64,000 bases of DNA. Origin: Sisyra terminalis. Taxonomy: Eukaryota; Arthropoda; Insecta; Neuroptera; Sisyridae. The notes under the pieces were generated by a model that had not been told where the DNA came from, ran no database searches, and was given only the letters and a program-made list of their open reading frames with translations. Position numbers and translations under genes: made by a program. Of the stretch, positions 1-13,872 are shown one piece after another; positions within the stretch are counted from its first letter, which is position 1, and each line of letters begins with the position of its first letter. The stretch spans positions 13,330,001 to 13,394,000 of the forward strand of contig OY292278.1 in the NCBI GenBank assembly GCA_958496175.1, given 5' to 3'.

Positions 1-2159
1 TTACTTTGCTAGCATACAAACAATTTCACAGAAATTTTCCATTCAGCGCTTTTCTCAATAAAATCATAATTTTCTTTGTCGTTGGAAATTAGTTTCTCCA
101 GGAATTCTTTTTATTTCATTAGCTTTGTATTGAGATTTTATTTCAAGGAATTATTGAGGGTGGTACAGAATTCAATAAGATCTGATTTACATAAAAATAT
201 GACATTTAAAACGATATTGTTTTAAACTTATATTCGTTGGGTAAAATATTTTTTGAATCCTTCTAAAATCCGATCAAATTTTGCAAAATTTGTGAGTTTT
301 TTAAAGAAATTTAATATTGGTTTTTCCTGGAAAAGTCAATTATCTGTAGGTCTTATTGGAAATAAACCTTTGGCCAAGTAGTCAAACAAATCAATGAAAT
401 AAGTTTGCCTATCATTAGATATAAACTAAAATCTTGGTTTTTAAGGATAATCTATAAAGTTTCTTAAAGTTGTTACCAATTAACATTTCGTCGTATTTCA
501 GTCCAACAGGTATGATTGTTAACTCATTTTAATCTTCATTTATATGAATAAATATACATCTTAAGTTATCTATTTATTTAGATAATTTGAAGGAAAAAAA
601 AGATAATATATTTGCGTATTTTGTTAATAAAAATCAGCGCTTCATATATTAAGTACCTTATTTCATTTGTATCAAGATAATTGTCGAATTTTACGTCATG
701 TTTTGAAGTTTTGTATAGGTATTTGATGAGGGTAATTAGATGATGTGGTTCACTGAGCTTTTCTTACACGACCTTTAATTTCGACCAGCATTAGATAATT
801 TTATAAAACAAATCGCAAAAATCTTTTACCAAAAATAAATAATTATTATTACTTAAATAACAATAAAACCAAACTCAAGTATGCTGAAATAAAGGAATTA
901 ATTATTGGAAGCTCGATATTTTATTCTCGATAATTAAGTTAGAAATATTCAGTCCTTCAACATCGTGTAACTGCCGTTTTTATTATAATTAATGCCTCTT
1001 GAAATCTTTTCTTATTTTTCAATATTTTATACAAGGAAAAGACTGGGAAAACGTATTGCCAATCAGTTCCTTGAACGGAAAAACCGTCGCGTCGATAAAT
1101 AAATTAAAAATAAACGTAATTGAGTATAATAGTATGCCCGACTCAACCTTTTTGTGCCTCGCTATAGCAATTACTTTTCCGTTTATTGTGTGCATTTTTT
1201 TCTTTCTTATAAGATTGAAGTGTATCATTACATTTTTCCTGACAATGCCATGTCTTTTTTCTGCTTTTTTTCCAAGTATAAATTGTAATCTGGTCTTTTT
1301 TGTACCCCAAAAAAAAAACCATTGTTGTAAGCGAATTTTTTGTTTGGGTATTTTCTTCATGATTATAATTAAGTATATCTGACTAAGTTAAATTATTAAA
1401 ATTTAATTTAAAATCAATATTTATCAGTGGAAAGTAACACCAAATGTCAAAAAAAATTTTTTACAGATACAAATTATACTTTCATTGAATTTAACTAAAT
1501 CGTACAATATTAACATAATTATTTATATTCGACCGTAAATTTTGGTTTTAAATCTATTTTTAAATATCAAATATTAAGCCATGGGCGTAATCAAATATTT
1601 CATTATAATATTTAAAATAGAATAATGTGATACCACAAATATTATTTAATAGATATCTTGAAATCTTTTACATAATTGAAGTCGATATTATTAATCAATA
1701 TTACAACACAAATACTAGGAAAATTTAAATAATGTGGGTGTTATTTTGTTGGTTTTCCATCCATATATTTACAAAATCGTTAAATTAGTATGGTTGAAAC
1801 AAAACATAGTACAGTTTCATATAAATTAAATTCACGAAAATTTAATCAAATTTAATTATCAAATGAACGATATACAAGCATGTTAAGCGTTAGAGTTATA
1901 TTCGATTGTGTCAAGTGTACATTGATTTTCCGGTTATTGAAAAAGCTTAAAAAAACAAGAAGTCAAAAATATTTTTCGAAGTTAATATTTTCGACAGTTT
2001 TCATAATGGAATATTTACAGTGACTATTTTATAAAAAAAATAATATTTGATAAAGTGTGCCTATTTAAATATTTAGATTCGAATACGTTTTTTATAAGAA
2101 TATAAAATTTTTGATTTATAAATCTTATATATGCAAATTTCTAAAGAAAATAATACCAT
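1..2159. other. Gene-free AT-rich DNA
   Basis: I see no exon, RNA gene or recognisable repeat here. Overlapping open frames on both strands around 1.0-1.4 kb are rich in Phe, Ile and Lys codons, lack any domain, and look like chance frames in AT-rich DNA. I looked for the conserved dunce UCR1 exon that should precede the exon at 13873 and did not find it. Confidence 0.5.
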
Positions 2160-2205
2160 CATAGTTGTCACGCAGATGAACTTGCGGGTATCAGCTAGTA
2201 AGGGA
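2160..2205 (-). repeat. Fragment with a CTAGCTGATxCCCGC end motif
   Basis: Read on the minus strand this stretch begins with an ACTAGCTGATACCCGC-type end followed by an ATCTGCGT block. The same motif opens the insertion at 57001 (TACTAGCTGATCCCCGCG, then TCTGCGTAACG). This end sequence is widespread in insect genomes as part of dispersed retroelement-type repeats. I cannot assign the family, and only the end is recognisable here. Confidence 0.45.
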
Positions 2206-2292
2206 TAAAATGAAAATTTAAGAACTTTTCATTTTTGTTATGGTTTTTGTTAGTATGAGTTGTATGAAATTTAAACCATCCTACTTTCTAAT

Positions 2293-2526
2293 GGTGATAT
2301 GAAATAACATAGTAGAAGCTTAAAGGCCCAAATGTGTACGAGAGAATAGCAGGTATAAATATGCAGAGATTCGGATCCAGATTCAAGTATTTAAGTATAC
2401 TACCAGTACACACGATTGTACTCACATTTACTACTGATTCCGAATCCATAAATGGCCTATTTATACCTTCCATTCACTCGTTCACATTTTGGCCTTAAAG
2501 CTTTTACTATGATATTTCATATCTCC
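2293..2526. mobile_element. 234-bp foldback element (MITE-like)
   Basis: Two arms of about 92 bp (2293-2384 and 2435-2526) are inverted copies of each other at roughly 80% identity. The outer ends are GGTGATATGAAAT and its counterpart GGAGATATGAAAT. The element is flanked by AAT on both sides (2290-2292 and 2527-2529), a possible 3-bp target duplication. It has no coding capacity, and the superfamily is unknown. Confidence 0.6.
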
Positions 2527-2529
2527 AAT

Positions 2530-5500
2530 TGAGAATTAAATTGCTTACAACTTCACACCAGCTTGGAATTAAACCGGTTTTGCTTACAATCTTGAACATT
2601 ATGGATCCCAAGTTGATAAATTTGAACGTTAATATCAGTTTATCTGAATTCTATTGTATGATCCAATATCAGGTTTATTTATTTCGATAATATTTTGTTT
2701 TCAGGTACATCTTAGTGTTTTGCCCAGAAAAAAAATATTAAGAAGGTTACAAACAAGTCTAATCTAAATAACTGTACCAATATTTTATTCAGGTTTTACT
2801 TTTGGTTCCAATTTAAGGGCAGCTTTCTTGATTTGATAGAAACTTTATAATCAAGTTCAACTAATTTTTTTTTCAGAAATAAAGGATACCTATTTCTACG
2901 TTCAATTTTTAATAATAAAAGTAGTATTCAGATACTCATTAATTAGATATTAATTAATCCTTTTAATTCAATATCGCTGGGTTTTAGTATACTCAATGTT
3001 CTAATAGGTATAATCTATATATACCTAAGTTAAATGTGTATTTAAAAAACGCACTTAGTTCCTTATAATCAAGCGTTAATAAATGTATTTCATTATATGC
3101 ATATGAATAATTAAAAATTTAACAACAATAATAATATCAGGTTCACGGGAAATTGGAATATAGTTAAATTAATTTAAACAATCATTGATTTTGCGATGTT
3201 TCGTCTTTATTATCAAGACTTTTTCAAGCTCTGAAAGTATTACAATATTAACAACATTATAACAATATTATTATAAACAGACCTCAACTATGTTTAAACA
3301 ATCGTTAATTAACCAATTTAAAAAACCATTTCGCTCAACGAACGCTTAAAGTTATTTAACAATTTATTAATTAAATGTATTATATTATTAATTAAAAATT
3401 AAACAATATTACCGATATCGATTAATATTCACAATTCAATTTTCGGTGGTACGAAGTTCACCGAGTCCTCTAGTAAAATATGAAAAAACAGCCTTTATAC
3501 CTTGACACAAAAAAAATGCTTTCCCCGAACCTTTGTTGCGTTCAAGTATACTGACTGGTAAATATTTTACATCAAACAGTTTAACAATCAAACGTTTGCT
3601 TTGATTTTTATGAAAGATTTTTGTTAATATATGAAAATAAAGTATATAGGTCGATATAAACTTTTATGACATATATTTCAACTCCTACAAAGTAAACATA
3701 AATTGAGATGTGAACTTTTTGTTAATTCTTTTCCAAGAATTATTCCCAAAAAAAAAAACCGTAGTGGCAACGAACCTTGAACCGACACAACATTTAAGTT
3801 GAATACCTTTCCCATTCTTTAAACATTCTATGCCCCCAAATATACCCATTATTGATATAAGGAAAATATTTCACTGGAAATGGATGTCTTATTTTTATTG
3901 CTCATTTTGCAACAGCAAATTTTATATTTGTCAAGTGGTTTCTGCACCTATTTTCTAGCTGTTTCCTTGTTTGATATACTAAAAGGTTTGGGAAAGGATT
4001 TTTTTTATTTCAATTCAAATGTGATATTGAAACTTTGACTTTGAAACTCTTATGTGAATTTCAAAAGTGTTTTAACTTTAAAAGACGATGTGGAATATTG
4101 CAAATTATTATGTAATATTATGAAACTTTAATTATTTAATGTAATGAATAAATGAACAATCTTTTTGGCTCAATTCGTATGTTTTTTTTATGTTTGATGT
4201 TTTAATTTTCGTTTTGAATTAAAGTTTTTTATATACTTATTAAAATTAATATTGTTACACAATGAAATTAAATTCTTGATTATTTCTTTCGAAAGAATTT
4301 ACCATTGAGAGTAAAAAAAGGAGAAAATTATAAATAAAAAGTTAGAATTTTGAGATTTGAAAAACTATTGGTTTTCTTATCAAAATGATAACCAATTTTC
4401 TAATAATAATTTTGGATTTAAATTCTTCTGTATTTATTTATTCTTTTCTAATTGAGAATAATTTTACCACAAATTGCTCAGTTGTCACTGTAACCTACAA
4501 TAATGTAATCTTAAACTTTTGGACTATAATCCGGAATTTTCTTGGCAAATCCTTCAAATTTCAATATTAGAAAATAGGGAAATATTATCAATTTTTAAAA
4601 TTTTGAATTCATTAGCTAATTTAGGAATTTTATGCATACGTCTAGAAAATAACAATTTTCAGTAAAAAAAACTTTTTTTTAACGTTATAAAGAAAAAGAA
4701 AAGATAAACAAGTTTCCTTAATTCGTATAGTAGAAATATTAAGATACAATAAATGCGTAATATATTGAAATGGGTACCTTTGGGATGATTATTTTTGGTT
4801 ATATGCAAAGAAAATTGTAAAAAAAATTCTAACAATTTTTGAAGGAATGAAATTTCGTTGAAAGAAAAACATACTTCACACAATGACAAATGTTCTGATG
4901 ATTTTTTTTTAAACCAAAATTAACTTTTGAACCTTAATCAACAACGTAAAAACAAAGAACCTTTTTAAGTAAAATGGAATAGTTAAAATAAAATATTTGA
5001 TATTTTTTTTCGAAAGCTTTGAAATTAATACAAGATTTCACGGTTATAATTTGAAAAAAGAATATAAACAAAACCAAATTAAAGCCCATGTAACACTTTT
5101 TTATTTATTTATTTAAGTAAAATATGAAAATTTCTGTATAGATTTTGTAAATTGGTGATAATTTTAAAATTCAATCATTAACAGAACAAATTTCATTTGA
5201 TAAATCATTGTGTACAAATGTTATTCTATAGTTGATTCATTCATTTATATACATTATTAAATAATATCATAACATTATGATAAAGTCATTGAAATCATTT
5301 TAATAGCATGAATAATACAATCGTTAGCATAGTTTAAAATATTTCACGAACTATAAATAAATTTCGATCTTTTCTCACCTAGAACTTATTGATTTTGATA
5401 GTTTTACTTTTTCGTTTTGCGCGTCAACATATCATATACGCTTATATACATAATAGTGGTTGAACCTGAGAAAATTAGGACAAGATCTATTTATAATCTG

Positions 5501-7725
5501 CAATTTATAATTCAAATACGTTTTTATAGCTGAACTAATTGAAAGAATAAACACAATTTTGAGAAATAATTTCAAGCTAAATATTTATTGCGTTCTAATT
5601 TTTAAATGTCGATCTCAATAGCAAAATTAAAATGGGACAAAGCAGCCACGAACATAACTAGTTTAAAATGCTATTTGAAATTGCATAGTAAGTATGATGA
5701 TTATTTGAAATTATTTTCAATAATTGTGCGGTGTTTTGGCATCGATTCTTTTTGGATATAAGTCAAGAGCAAAATACATTTTTTTTTCTTTATATTTATA
5801 ACGATTTTTCAAAGTGACTCTTAGTTGTTCGGTGAGAAAAGCGTCTAACGAAAACTATAGGCATTAACTTTCGCTTTCATTAAATCGTTTAATAAAGCTT
5901 GAACGTCGAGGTCAAGGTTGGTATACCTATGAGGTTTGATTTTTCGATGAAATGAAATATTGCGTCAGCGAAAATATCATTTGAAACATCTGCGGATAAT
6001 GAACATGCTGAGTGACGTCAATCAGCGCTTTCGATTGGTTAAATATTAACAAATAACCCAAATTTATTTTCGACTTACGAAAGCACGTCACCTCTGTTGT
6101 ACCTCGACACCTTGAGAAAAGACGAAAAATCATCGAATGGAAAAGTTGTTTACAATTTTTCTGTGCTTATGAAACGTTAAATATCGCCGTGATTTCTTTT
6201 TCGATAAATTATACAATTTAGTTGTCAACGAAAGGCATTGGCAACTATAATAATTTCAGTGGCTGTTAGCCAACATAATTATTGTGTTTAACATACCTAA
6301 ACGCTTAAAAAATAACATTTTTTTTTTCATAACACATTATTTGCGTATTTGTTACCGCAGATAACAATAAAATTTTTGTGCAGAGTAACCAAAATCGTGA
6401 TACGAGTATTTGTGGTTTTGAATTTTAGCGATTTCCGTACTTGCAACAAAAGGCAGAATTTTAACGCATTATGGATTTTCCCCCTTGATAACTCCGTTTT
6501 AATGTTTAGTTATTCAATAACTGCGTAGATACAAAAAAATCTTATTACATTTAAGAAAATTTTTGTACCACATTATTATATTTCATATTGATAGAGCTTT
6601 TGTATAAATTTTGGTTTTACATGATTAAATTTTTCTTTGTTCTTTTGTCTAATGGTAGATAAATTTTCCCGCGTGGTTGTATTTTTGTTCAGTACTCCAT
6701 GTTATCTAGTTATTAAAAATATTATATATATACTCTCTACTTTCAATTTTCATCAAATATACTCAGATATTTTATACTAAATTGAAAGAAATTATTCCGA
6801 GGATTGAGAATAGTTTCATAGTTGAATCAAACAATTTTCAAATTCAAAATATTTTCACCTACTTCTTCTGGTATACCTTAGTTTTATTGAACTATTTTTT
6901 AGCTCCTATTCTTTTTTTGGATAATGTTTTGATACATTTGATTGGCACGAAAACGTTGATTTTATCCTTATCGATTTCTTGCTCTAATTGAGGTTCATTT
7001 GATAATAATGCTAGGACATTAAATAAATTTTCGCCTACATTTTCCCGTTAGTAACCTTTCATCCTTTCCAGGGTGGAAAAAGAATTTTCACATGAACAAT
7101 TTGTCACTGGTATTCAAAAAATGCACAAGTAAGGGCAACATTGCAGTATACATCTCAAATTTCATATATTTTTGGATATCTTCAGTATTATATATAAAAT
7201 TCCTTAATGGTCCATTAACAGTACAATTTATTTTACATAAATTAAAAGCTGTAGTACCAGAACAGTTACTCTTTCCCTCCTACAAAATAAAATTCGTGAA
7301 AACTAAAAATATCAAATTTTTTGTTTCTAATGTAGGGAAAAAGGACCTTAAAAAACCCAACAAGGTTTATTCAGTATTGAATCGTTAAGAAAACATTGGG
7401 AGAAAATACATTCAATTGCGATAGTCTTTTCTTAATTGTAAGCATACTAGATTGTTTAAGATAAGTAACACGTATTTCGACCATCAGGGTTTGCATAGAA
7501 CTTTAAATGTTCTGACAAAAAAGGATCGAGTTTGGCAAAAAGTTTTATAGTTCCTAAAAAAATACCATTATGAGGATCTCCAATTAATTCTGAAAATCCA
7601 ATTTTTCTGAAGATGTTCCATTCATTCTTAGCAAAACTAATTCAAATTGTTTTTTTTAATTTTAATTGTTTATTTATTCTTTCATTCGCTTTTGATGTTT
7701 TGGCGTTCCGAAAACTATGCCATCC
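2530..7725. other. Gene-free AT-rich DNA
   Basis: This contains only short chance open frames (for example at 4385, 4659, 5927, 6782 and 7092) with no domain, no coding-like composition and no convincing splice context. I see no repeat structure that I can define. It is likely intergenic or upstream intron of dunce. Confidence 0.45.
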
Positions 7726-7729
7726 CTAA

Positions 7730-8035
7730 AATCATGCTGTCTTAGATCCGGACCTCACGGACCTAGATGTAAATCCATCACTACTTCAAATATTTGTCTT
7801 TTGGTGTCTAATCGTTGGGTTTTAGCTCATTTTGTTATACGGTCTGGATTCATTCTGTCCACATGGTTTTTTCTGTACCTTCATCTTGATCTACATAATT
7901 CATCTTACAATACATTGTATATCTAATTCTTCTCTGATGAAGTCACTTCGTAATATTCTCTAAAAACTATGTCACTGATGCTCCTTAATTTCCTCATGTC
8001 CGCTATTCTGAGTATTCTTTTAATTGTTGAATAAT
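7730..8035 (-). pseudogene. C-terminal relic of a non-LTR retrotransposon ORF
   Basis: Minus-strand translation gives pieces that resemble the tail downstream of the reverse transcriptase in RTE/CR1-type LINEs: RILRIADMRKLRSISD first, then HVDRMNPDRI (7836-7866), which matches the H-V-x-R-M-x-x-x-R block common to these tails. The pieces are separated by stops and frame changes, so it is dead. No target duplication or poly(A) tail was recognised. The family-level assignment is inferred from two short motifs only. Confidence 0.5.
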
Positions 8036-11000
8036 CAGATGTCAGTGGTGTAAGTTTTTATTAATCGAACGCAGATTTTATGATATTTTCTTTATTTTTT
8101 GTTGACTTTACTTTATTTTTCCAAATTCCTTTAGATAACTCGCATATCTTTTTAAACTTACAACTGATCTTCATCTTTTAAATTTCTAGATTTAGAAAGA
8201 CGTACTCCTACGATAATAGGATAAATTAACATTAGGAAATAAATAAATAGATATAATAACTTCAACAACAAATCAATAAACGGAAAATTAGAGCAAAACA
8301 ATTTTCAACTATTTGTTTTTCTTTTCAAATCTTAATTGAATAATTTGCAAAGAAACAAAAGTCTCTATAGACTATAGAGTATACTTTTTCGTCAAACATC
8401 TAAATGGTAACAGTCACAACGGTTCGTTGATCACATTTGATATAATTTGTTTCAAGCAAATATTTTAGACTTATTTCGCCTCATGCTTCTCTTGAGGGAT
8501 TTTCGGGCTTTTATTTAAATTTTCCTCTTCCACTTGAGCGAATTCTTTCAAGTTTGATTCATAAGCGACATATTTCCGTTTCATTTATGTTGTAATAATT
8601 AATGCAAATTCTTGGTTTGGTAAAACTTTTAGCGTGGTTTATTTCGGCGTATAGTGCTGCTAATTTCGTATTGTCGAAAGAGTAGAACCATTCGTACAAA
8701 AGTCAAACATAAATTTACTACGAAACATTAAACCTTTAATGATTCTTCTTCTTGTTTATAAACATTGCAAAATATTTCTCACAAAAATATTTCTCACTAT
8801 TTCTTAAAAATTTGTTTTTTGAAGAATTTAAAAGAGAAAGTACTTAAATAGTAATGACATTTCATTAGTAACTAAACTTTTTTTTAATTCATTCATCAAA
8901 AATATCTAAAAGTAAAACATTATAACTAAAATATTATTGTTTTACCCAGTTGTTTCTAGTAATATTCTTAAAGTTTCCTAAATCATAGAATTCCATTATT
9001 TGCAAGCCTCAATTCTTAACCCCTATTTGTGTGATATTGTTCAAATTTATGTTTACAGTTTACTTTTGTAAATTATATTCCATAAATAAGAAGACCGCAA
9101 CATATTTTATATATTCTTTTTTAAACAGCAAAACTATTCAAAGCCAGTAAAAAATCTTATTTTCTCTTTTGGCTATATTTAATTTTTTAAATCAGTCTTT
9201 AAATTTTTAAATATTTGTTTTACACTTACCATATAATTTTTAAAGTCTTTTAATACGTCTTTAGTTTTGAAAAGGAAACATAGGAAATTTTTCTACGATT
9301 TTATTGAAACCCTTGAAATATATTTAAATATTTTAACGCAATGGTGAATCCTTTTTTCGACAAATGTTTTGATTATTTGAAATAATATGATGCCAATAAA
9401 AACAAGTTTTACTTATTTCGTTTTGGGAAAATAAAAGAAAAAAATTAATCTGGCTTAAACGACATAATATAACGAAAAAAATCAATTATGATGTGGATTG
9501 AACTTTTTATGAGTCCTTGAAAAATAAAATTTATCCCTTTTTTTCACTTTTTCGTAATTATACTCAACCTACACGATTTTGGCTTGTTGCTAATTAAATA
9601 TTCGAATTAAGGAACTTTGTATTATCCAGCTTTATCCTTTTACAATATAATCTTTTTGGGATAATCGCAATTATCGACGAGATTCGAACCGGATATTTCT
9701 ATAAATAACTTTATAAGCCTACTTCCGCAGTGATATAGCTTTTAAGGTTTCTTTGTTGTCATCAAATAGAGTTTTACAATAAGAGGAAAGGATAAACTGG
9801 TATTTTGGATCGCTTTTGCATTATTTTGTCTGATCCAAAATTTTTTTTTTGTAAAACTTATAAATATTTGTATTTCATAATAGTTGGAAGAACTTTTGCA
9901 TATATTTTTTTTTAATAAAAGTGTAAAATATACAAGTTTCTTGTAAAATTTGTTAAAATGACCATCTGGAAAATAAAAGCACTTATTAAAGATATTTTTT
10001 TTTCTACAACAATGGTGAGATGATTAATAAATTTAGGTAGGAATCAAAATTTCGTTTATTTATCTTTTTTCCGAAAAAAATTGTGAAATTTTTAAAAGAA
10101 ACTTTAAAAAATAATTTTCCCATTTTATCTTGAAATTGTTATTCAATTCAAAAAATAAATCAATTTTCTTTGAATTATTTATTTTTTAAAATAGTAATGA
10201 GAAATTATTCGAAAAACTAAGCAATAGTTTAGATGTTTAAAAGTAATAATTATTTAAAGATTCCTTCTTTTTACCATTGAATATATTTAAATGAAAGCTC
10301 AAACACTATAATTTGTATAAATTTTTCCCCCATTCATTTGAAACCACCTACGTGCCTGGTTGTATCACGAAACAGATTGTTCTTTGAAGGACAAATTTCA
10401 GGAAAAATTATTAAAAACTTGCCACCAGAATTCTGAACAAAACGCTTTATAAGTTCAAGTACCATTATATATAATACTGTTTTAACAATTCGATTCTCCT
10501 TATTTTAAATTGAGCAGACAAGAAATTCTGAAATTCTGGTGAGCACTTCTATATTGATTTCTTGAAACTTTTGTGCCACCAAATTCGTACACGCCAGTAT
10601 TCTAATTGCTCCTTCAAAGCTGCTTCATTGCTCTGAAGAATATTTTGAATTAAAATATGATATAATTTCGAGAAAAACAAAGAAACGATCATTTTTACAT
10701 CTTTGGATGGCCCCTCCGAAACAAAAGCGTTAATGATTTTTCTGAAACTACACCAAACAGATATGAAATTTTTAATAAAAATACAGAGTTTAATTATGGT
10801 AATTATTTTTGCTCCGTTTTTAATTTACGGTCTTTTGACAGCTCCAATTAACTTTCCATTTTTAAATGCCTTATTATGCTTGGCTTTTAACTAATAAGGA
10901 TTTAAGAGCTTTTGGAAAAGCATAACTGCCTCTTTCTAAATCCAAACGTTTTAGAATCTAAGCTTTCACTAATTTGTATTATATAGGGACTAATTGTTTG

Positions 11001-11706
11001 CATTTTTTAATCAATTTGTAATTATTCCGATTTAATTTATTGTGGAAAGCAAAATGATAAATCATACAAATAAATAAACTATTCAGGAACACGCTTATAA
11101 ATTTAGATATTTTAGTCCACCAAAAATGGTAAACAGAAGACCACAAATTTTCAAATCAAAGAGTTGAAACGTTCTTAATTGGTCCCTATATTTTCTTATA
11201 ACATTATTACGGCTTTGCTGTTTTCAATGAATATTTATATTTAGATTTATCTCATTTTTCCGCAAAAGGTCAAATTCTTAAGCCACATTCTTTCCTGAAA
11301 ATGTTTTCGTTTTATCTGTATAGCTGTTTATATCTCAAAAACATAAATTGTATTGTGTTACCACCATACGACCCAAACATACAAGAGTACATTGAAATGC
11401 GCAATAGACAATTGGAAATCTCTGATTAAAATTGTTATTTTATATCCAAAAAAATTGCATCTTTTTTTCAATTAACAGCAAAAGAATTATTTAAAATACA
11501 CTACTTAGTAGACCTGTTAAAGTTCAGGTCTAGTATATATTAACAAAAGGAGAACATAGTACTTCGAATAATCCAAAAAAAAAAATTTCAATATACAAAT
11601 ATATAGAAATAGAGTTCATAATTTATTATTGAAAAATAGCTCGAGATTCAGAGGCTGGATCATTTTGCAATTAAGGATGCAAACGATACATCGATTTTTT
11701 TCTAAC
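8036..11706. other. Gene-free AT-rich DNA
   Basis: I see no supported gene. A minus-strand box at about 9685-9705 resembles a tRNA B box but does not fold into a tRNA. Short frames such as 10703-10894 have no recognisable features. Confidence 0.45.
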
Positions 11707-11714
11707 ATCAATAT

Positions 11715-12603
11715 TAGGTTGGTCCTTAATAGGGATGTTTTAGAATTTCTTTGCTCCCAGGGACTCAAATGCTTTCAAATTGATAAAAAAAAAATTCTTT
11801 GAAAATTTGAGCTCTTAATATTAACTTTAAGATAGTCTTATGGAAATAACATGAGAAAAATTTAATTTGTTCTTTAGAATTCCATAACTCAGCGACAAAT
11901 AAATTGAAAGTTACTAATCCCATTATGTTTATTGTAAATTTAACGCTCAACAAAAAAGAGCTTTTATGAATTTTCGCTAAATCTGTCTGCTTAAGAGTTA
12001 TTCGAACTCAAAGTTTAATTATTATATGATTATTAATTTTACCAATTAAAATTATATAAGTAAATACTTATTTTTATGAAATATATCAAATTTCTTATGC
12101 ACAATTTGTATTTATAATCAAAAAGAAGCAAATACAATATTATTCTTGTGATTTTTCACGACGTAGCTGTAGTAGTTTATCCTTCATTTGTTGAACTTGT
12201 TCATTGTCATCAGATTCAATATTAGCTATGTAACCTACTCTACCATCTTCCGTTACTCAGTTAAAAAAATCATTATATTTTCATTGACCATTAACGTCAC
12301 ATTCTTAAGCCAAAAGATTTAGCGAAAAATCATAAGACCTCTTTTTTGTAGAGCGTTAAATTTACAATGAACATGACGTGGTTAGTAACTTTCGATTTAT
12401 TTATCGTTGAGTTATGGAATTCTAAAGAACAAATTAAATTTTTCTCATGTAATTTCCATAAGAAACTTAAGTTGGAAAGCGGACTACCTTAAAGTTAATA
12501 TTAAGAGCTCAAATTTTCAGAGAATTTTTTTATATCATTTTGGAAACATTTGAGCCCCTGGGAGCAAAGAAATTCGAAAACACCCCTATTAAGGACTACC
12601 CTA
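11715..12603. mobile_element. hAT-like non-autonomous element with long TIRs and a perfect 8-bp TSD
   Basis: Arms of about 290-310 bp (11715-12003 and 12295-12603) are inverted copies. The ends are TAGGTTGGTCCTTAATAGGG on the left and, reading inward from the right, TAGGGTAGTCCTTAATAGGG. Both sides carry the identical octamer ATCAATAT (11707-11714 and 12604-12611). An 8-bp target duplication with TAGGG-type ends fits the hAT superfamily. The non-arm core is about 290 bp and contains a small coding-like minus-strand stretch (listed separately). It is too short for a transposase, so it must be mobilised in trans. Confidence 0.8.
12140..12256 (-). pseudogene. Captured-exon-like 38-codon coding fragment inside the hAT-like element
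   Basis: The minus strand reads 38 sense codons followed by TAA (12140-12142). It opens with VTEDGRVGYIANIESDD and closes with KDKLLQLRREKSQE. Use of Glu, Asp, Gln, Arg and Lys is mixed and hydrophilic, unlike the Phe/Ile/Lys-rich chance frames around it, and the second half looks like a short amphipathic helix. Immediately upstream in frame is TGA, so the piece is either an exon cut from a longer gene or a decayed transposase remnant. I do not recognise the parent protein. There is no start codon near its 5' end, so it is unlikely to be translated alone. Confidence 0.5.
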
Positions 12604-12611
12604 ATCAATAT

Positions 12612-13872
12612 ATCGTTTATAAACATAATAAGCGATGTTTTATGAACGATATTTTACCATAATGGCATTTTTCGTCTCGTTCATGATCTCAAACTTATGT
12701 AATTTGAACTTCAAATTAATTTCTTGCATTCCTGAATTAGATATGTATATAAAAGCATTTAATAAGTTTTTATAAAAATACCTATCCTATTTTAAAAGAA
12801 GTAGTAGTTAGTACCTATTCTATTTATTGGAATAGTATTAAATTCATCTATATTAATTAATTTTTAATTGCAATTCATTTGTATATAAAAAATTCCTTTT
12901 CAAAAGAAGTCCTGATTTTTTTATAACATTTTTTCCGGAGACTTAATAAACATTCCATCGTTATAAAACTTTAAAGCCATTTCTAAATGCAGCTTTCGGT
13001 GGCATCAATTGAAGCATATTTATCTCCGGCACATCTTATTTATTTATAAAGATGCGCTTTGCATTGCAACGCAGCGTTAAATTAATGTAAAAATACCAAC
13101 TTTGCGAATGTTAATTACAAATAAAGCGTTTCTCTTCTTCAACATTTATAATTACAAATTCTGTAGTTGGAAAAGGCCAAAGACTGCTCTTTGTGCATAT
13201 AAACACGTTCCATTAAACAACTTTACAAACGTTGGCAGGCAATTTACTGAAAATAGAAATCTATTAAGCAGGCAGTAGTTCCTCGATAATAACATTATTA
13301 AACTTTTCGATTTTTTTTTATTGATCTTTCAATTTGTTGAACAAGTTCATAGCCCCAATGAAGCAATTCAATTTTCTCGATGGAATATACATAATAGATA
13401 TTTGCGTTTAAAATGTAAATATTCGGATTTTAACTGATTTGATTGAAATTGATTGAATTTACGTACTGATTGAATTTTAATTGAAATATTTACATAAAAA
13501 CACACAAAAAAAATGTTTAAAAGATAAAAATAAGCTTAAATTAAATGGTAATACGTAAAGCTACTATTACGGACTAGATAAAAATTCTATTTAATCTGAG
13601 AAGTACTTTATTTAGTAAATAAATTAAAGATTAGTTGATTAGCGTCATTCTATTAATAGCTGGTCAAAGATTAGTTTGAGTGCTTGTCATTATCTTCTAA
13701 TCCTTCTATTTTTCCTTTCAATCTTATAGATTTCTTAATTGTATCATTAAAATCATTTTTTTTCATCATATTTAGTATAAGTTTTATCGAGTGGACTGTT
13801 TTAATCGTTTAGAATAACTCTTAGGAAATCAAGGATATTTATTTTTACTAAAATTTATTTTAATTGTTGCAG
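12612..13872. other. AT-rich DNA, probably the intron upstream of the first visible dunce exon
   Basis: No exon was recognised. The stretch ends in a good splice acceptor (pyrimidine-rich run, then TTGCAG at 13867-13872) for the dunce exon at 13873, so at least its 3' part is intron. Confidence 0.6.

Noticed and set aside
999..1382. Overlapping open frames on both strands of over 110 codons
   Set aside because: Composition is dominated by Phe, Ile and Lys, with no domain, promoter or splice context; typical chance frames in AT-rich DNA.
5600..5625. Phrase reminiscent of the Ser-rich UCR1 exon of dunce (ATGTCGATCTCAATAGC)
   Set aside because: The surrounding sequence does not encode the conserved UCR1 residues and lacks suitable splice sites.
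9680..9710. Minus-strand GGTTCGAATCTC, like a tRNA B box
   Set aside because: Flanking bases do not form T, anticodon or acceptor stems.
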